Of a stretch of 7,233 bases of DNA, positions 6,419 through 7,233 are shown in pieces. The DNA comes from Desulfocapsa sulfexigens (GTDB lineage: Bacteria; Desulfobacterota; Desulfobulbia; Desulfobulbales; Desulfocapsaceae). How positions within the stretch are numbered: position 1 is the stretch's first letter; each line of letters opens with the position of its first letter. The stretch spans positions 1 through 7,233 of the forward strand of contig DYNG01000032.1 of the NCBI GenBank assembly GCA_020721165.1. Reading direction: 5' to 3'. Made by a program: the position numbers and the translations under genes. Below the pieces are notes generated by a model. That model was not told where the DNA came from. It made no database searches and saw only the letters and a list, made by a program, of their open reading frames with translations.

Positions 6419-6576
6419 AACGAACCACTAACAGAAAGGTTCTAAAGTCACTGATGCGCTTGTTGCTCTGGAGGTACAGGCTGTCGCCAGGCCAAGCTGT
6501 TGCATTTTTTTTCGCTGAGAGTCTACCGGCCCACTCAAAATCATCTGCCATCCCCTTTTCAATGGAGAAAACCACT
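6419..6576 (+). promoter_or_regulatory. Leader of the exported-protein gene with a possible RNA structure and T8 run
   Basis: GCTTG (6458-6462) can pair with CAAGC (6493-6497), and inside it CTGG (6468-6471) with CCAG (6487-6490). A run of eight T residues follows at 6505-6512, seven bases after the stem, which is farther than in a standard intrinsic terminator. It may be an attenuator or an unstructured leader; no known riboswitch class was recognised. GGAG at 6564-6567 is the ribosome binding site for the gene at 6577. The reading frame of that gene is open back to 6418, including an ATG at 6454 without a convincing ribosome binding site. Confidence 0.3.
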
Positions 6577-7233
6577 ATGAAGAAAAAGCTCTGTGTTGCG
6601 GCCTGTTCGTCGCTGTTCCTGCTCGCTTCTGGCCTCTCCCTTACAGTCAGTTCTGAGGCTGTCGCCGACACGCTGTCTTCTCCAGGGTTTGCCCGGGCCA
6701 GTTATTTCGCCATTGACGGAGTCGCCGAAATAATCAGCGCCACCCCCGATGGCAAAACCCTGGTCTATACCAATGCCCCTGATGGCACAATCGGATTTGT
6801 CAACATCGCCAACCCGGAAAAGCCGGTCTTCATCAGGGATCTTAACATACAGAACGGGGGCGTTGGCGAACCGACCTCTCTGACCATTACTGCAGATGGT
6901 CGTTTTGTTATTATTGCCATTCGGATGGGAGATAATGTGAGCAACGCCATTCCTGGCTTGCTAAAAGTCTATAACATTGAGGATATGAATAACATTTATC
7001 TGGTGAAGGAGATCACCGTTGGCGTCGGCCCTGATTCCATCGCTCTTGCTGGAAGTGGCACAACGCTAAGAGCCGTGGTGGCCATTGAAGACGAAGAGAC
7101 AGATGCCAATGGCGATGCCACCATTCCCGGCATTCGTCCTGGCCAAATTGATATTGTCGGTTTGCAGGATCTTTATGGTGGAACCAACAGCGGAGTACAG
7201 TCCATCCTCTTGGATGAGGATACCATGACTGCG
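6577..7233 (+). CDS. Exported beta-propeller-like protein, 3' end cut by the window edge
   Basis: There are 219 open codons to the right edge with no stop. The N-terminus is a Sec signal peptide: MKKK, a hydrophobic core of about 20 residues, and a likely signal peptidase I site after AVA at residue 30. No lipobox is seen. The mature part repeats strand-rich units typical of seven-bladed or YVTN-like propellers: ATPDGKTLVYTN, GFVNIANPEKP, SLTITADGRFVIIAI, LKVYNIED, then PDSIALAGSG and IDIVGL. The run of GVGPDSI, an acidic E-D-E-E-T-D segment, then G-Q-I-D-I-V recalls the exported choice-of-anchor I proteins, but the rest of the protein is needed to confirm this. The start at 6577 is supported by GGAG nine bases upstream and by the signal peptide beginning there; in-frame ATGs at 6562 and 6454 would bury the signal. 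Probably periplasmic or extracellular; ligand or enzyme activity unknown. Confidence 0.8.
   Translation, partial: MKKKLCVAACSSLFLLASGLSLTVSSEAVADTLSSPGFARASYFAIDGVAEIISATPDGKTLVYTNAPDGTIGFVNIANPEKPVFIRDLNIQNGGVGEPTSLTITADGRFVIIAIRMGDNVSNAIPGLLKVYNIEDMNNIYLVKEITVGVGPDSIALAGSGTTLRAVVAIEDEETDANGDATIPGIRPGQIDIVGLQDLYGGTNSGVQSILLDEDTMTA

Noticed and set aside
6430..6570. Possible riboswitch in the leader
   Set aside because: It was compared by eye with cyclic-di-GMP and other common classes; the conserved core bases are absent.
6454..6576. 41-codon N-terminal extension of the exported protein from an ATG at 6454
   Set aside because: The frame is open, but there is no good ribosome binding site and the extension would hide the signal peptide that begins at 6577.
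6414..6671. Open minus-strand frame of 85 codons
   Set aside because: It lies antisense to the leader and signal-peptide region of the exported protein, with no ribosome binding site or domain.

Overview
The window looks like a bacterial chromosome segment of moderately high GC content, and it is compactly coding. No tRNA, rRNA, CRISPR array or transposon was seen. The style of the genes suggests an anaerobic Gram-negative of the Desulfobacterota type: a SPASM-type radical SAM protein, a short protein with a YC-x7-CP signature, the GCCYG form of the Lgt motif, and an exported beta-propeller. This placement is inferred from general resemblance and not from any marker gene, so it is tentative.

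Layout. Positions 1-1168 on the minus strand hold the first 389 codons of a radical SAM/SPASM protein, whose C-terminal end lies outside the window. A gene-free divergent region follows (1169-1499). It carries a terminator-like hairpin that faces the radical SAM gene on that gene's own strand. Four genes then run rightward in close order: a 74-residue cysteine-rich protein (1500-1724), an unrecognised soluble protein of about 789 residues (1767-4136), a divergent phosphatidylserine decarboxylase (4239-5243) and a polytopic membrane protein of the prolipoprotein diacylglyceryl transferase (Lgt) fold (5288-6361). After a 215-base leader with an AT-rich inverted repeat and a structured segment, a gene for an exported beta-propeller-like protein starts at 6577 and runs off the right edge.

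How the genes may work together. The two recognisable enzymes of the rightward group both belong to phospholipid-using families. The decarboxylase family makes phosphatidylethanolamine, or an amine from another carboxylated substrate. The Lgt family moves a diacylglyceryl group from phosphatidylglycerol. Next to a large uncharacterised soluble protein and a small putative metal-binding protein, they suggest a specialised lipid or lipid-conjugate modification cassette rather than housekeeping phospholipid synthesis. That is an inference from co-location. The divergent radical SAM enzyme may or may not belong to it. The exported propeller has its own leader and looks like a separate unit.
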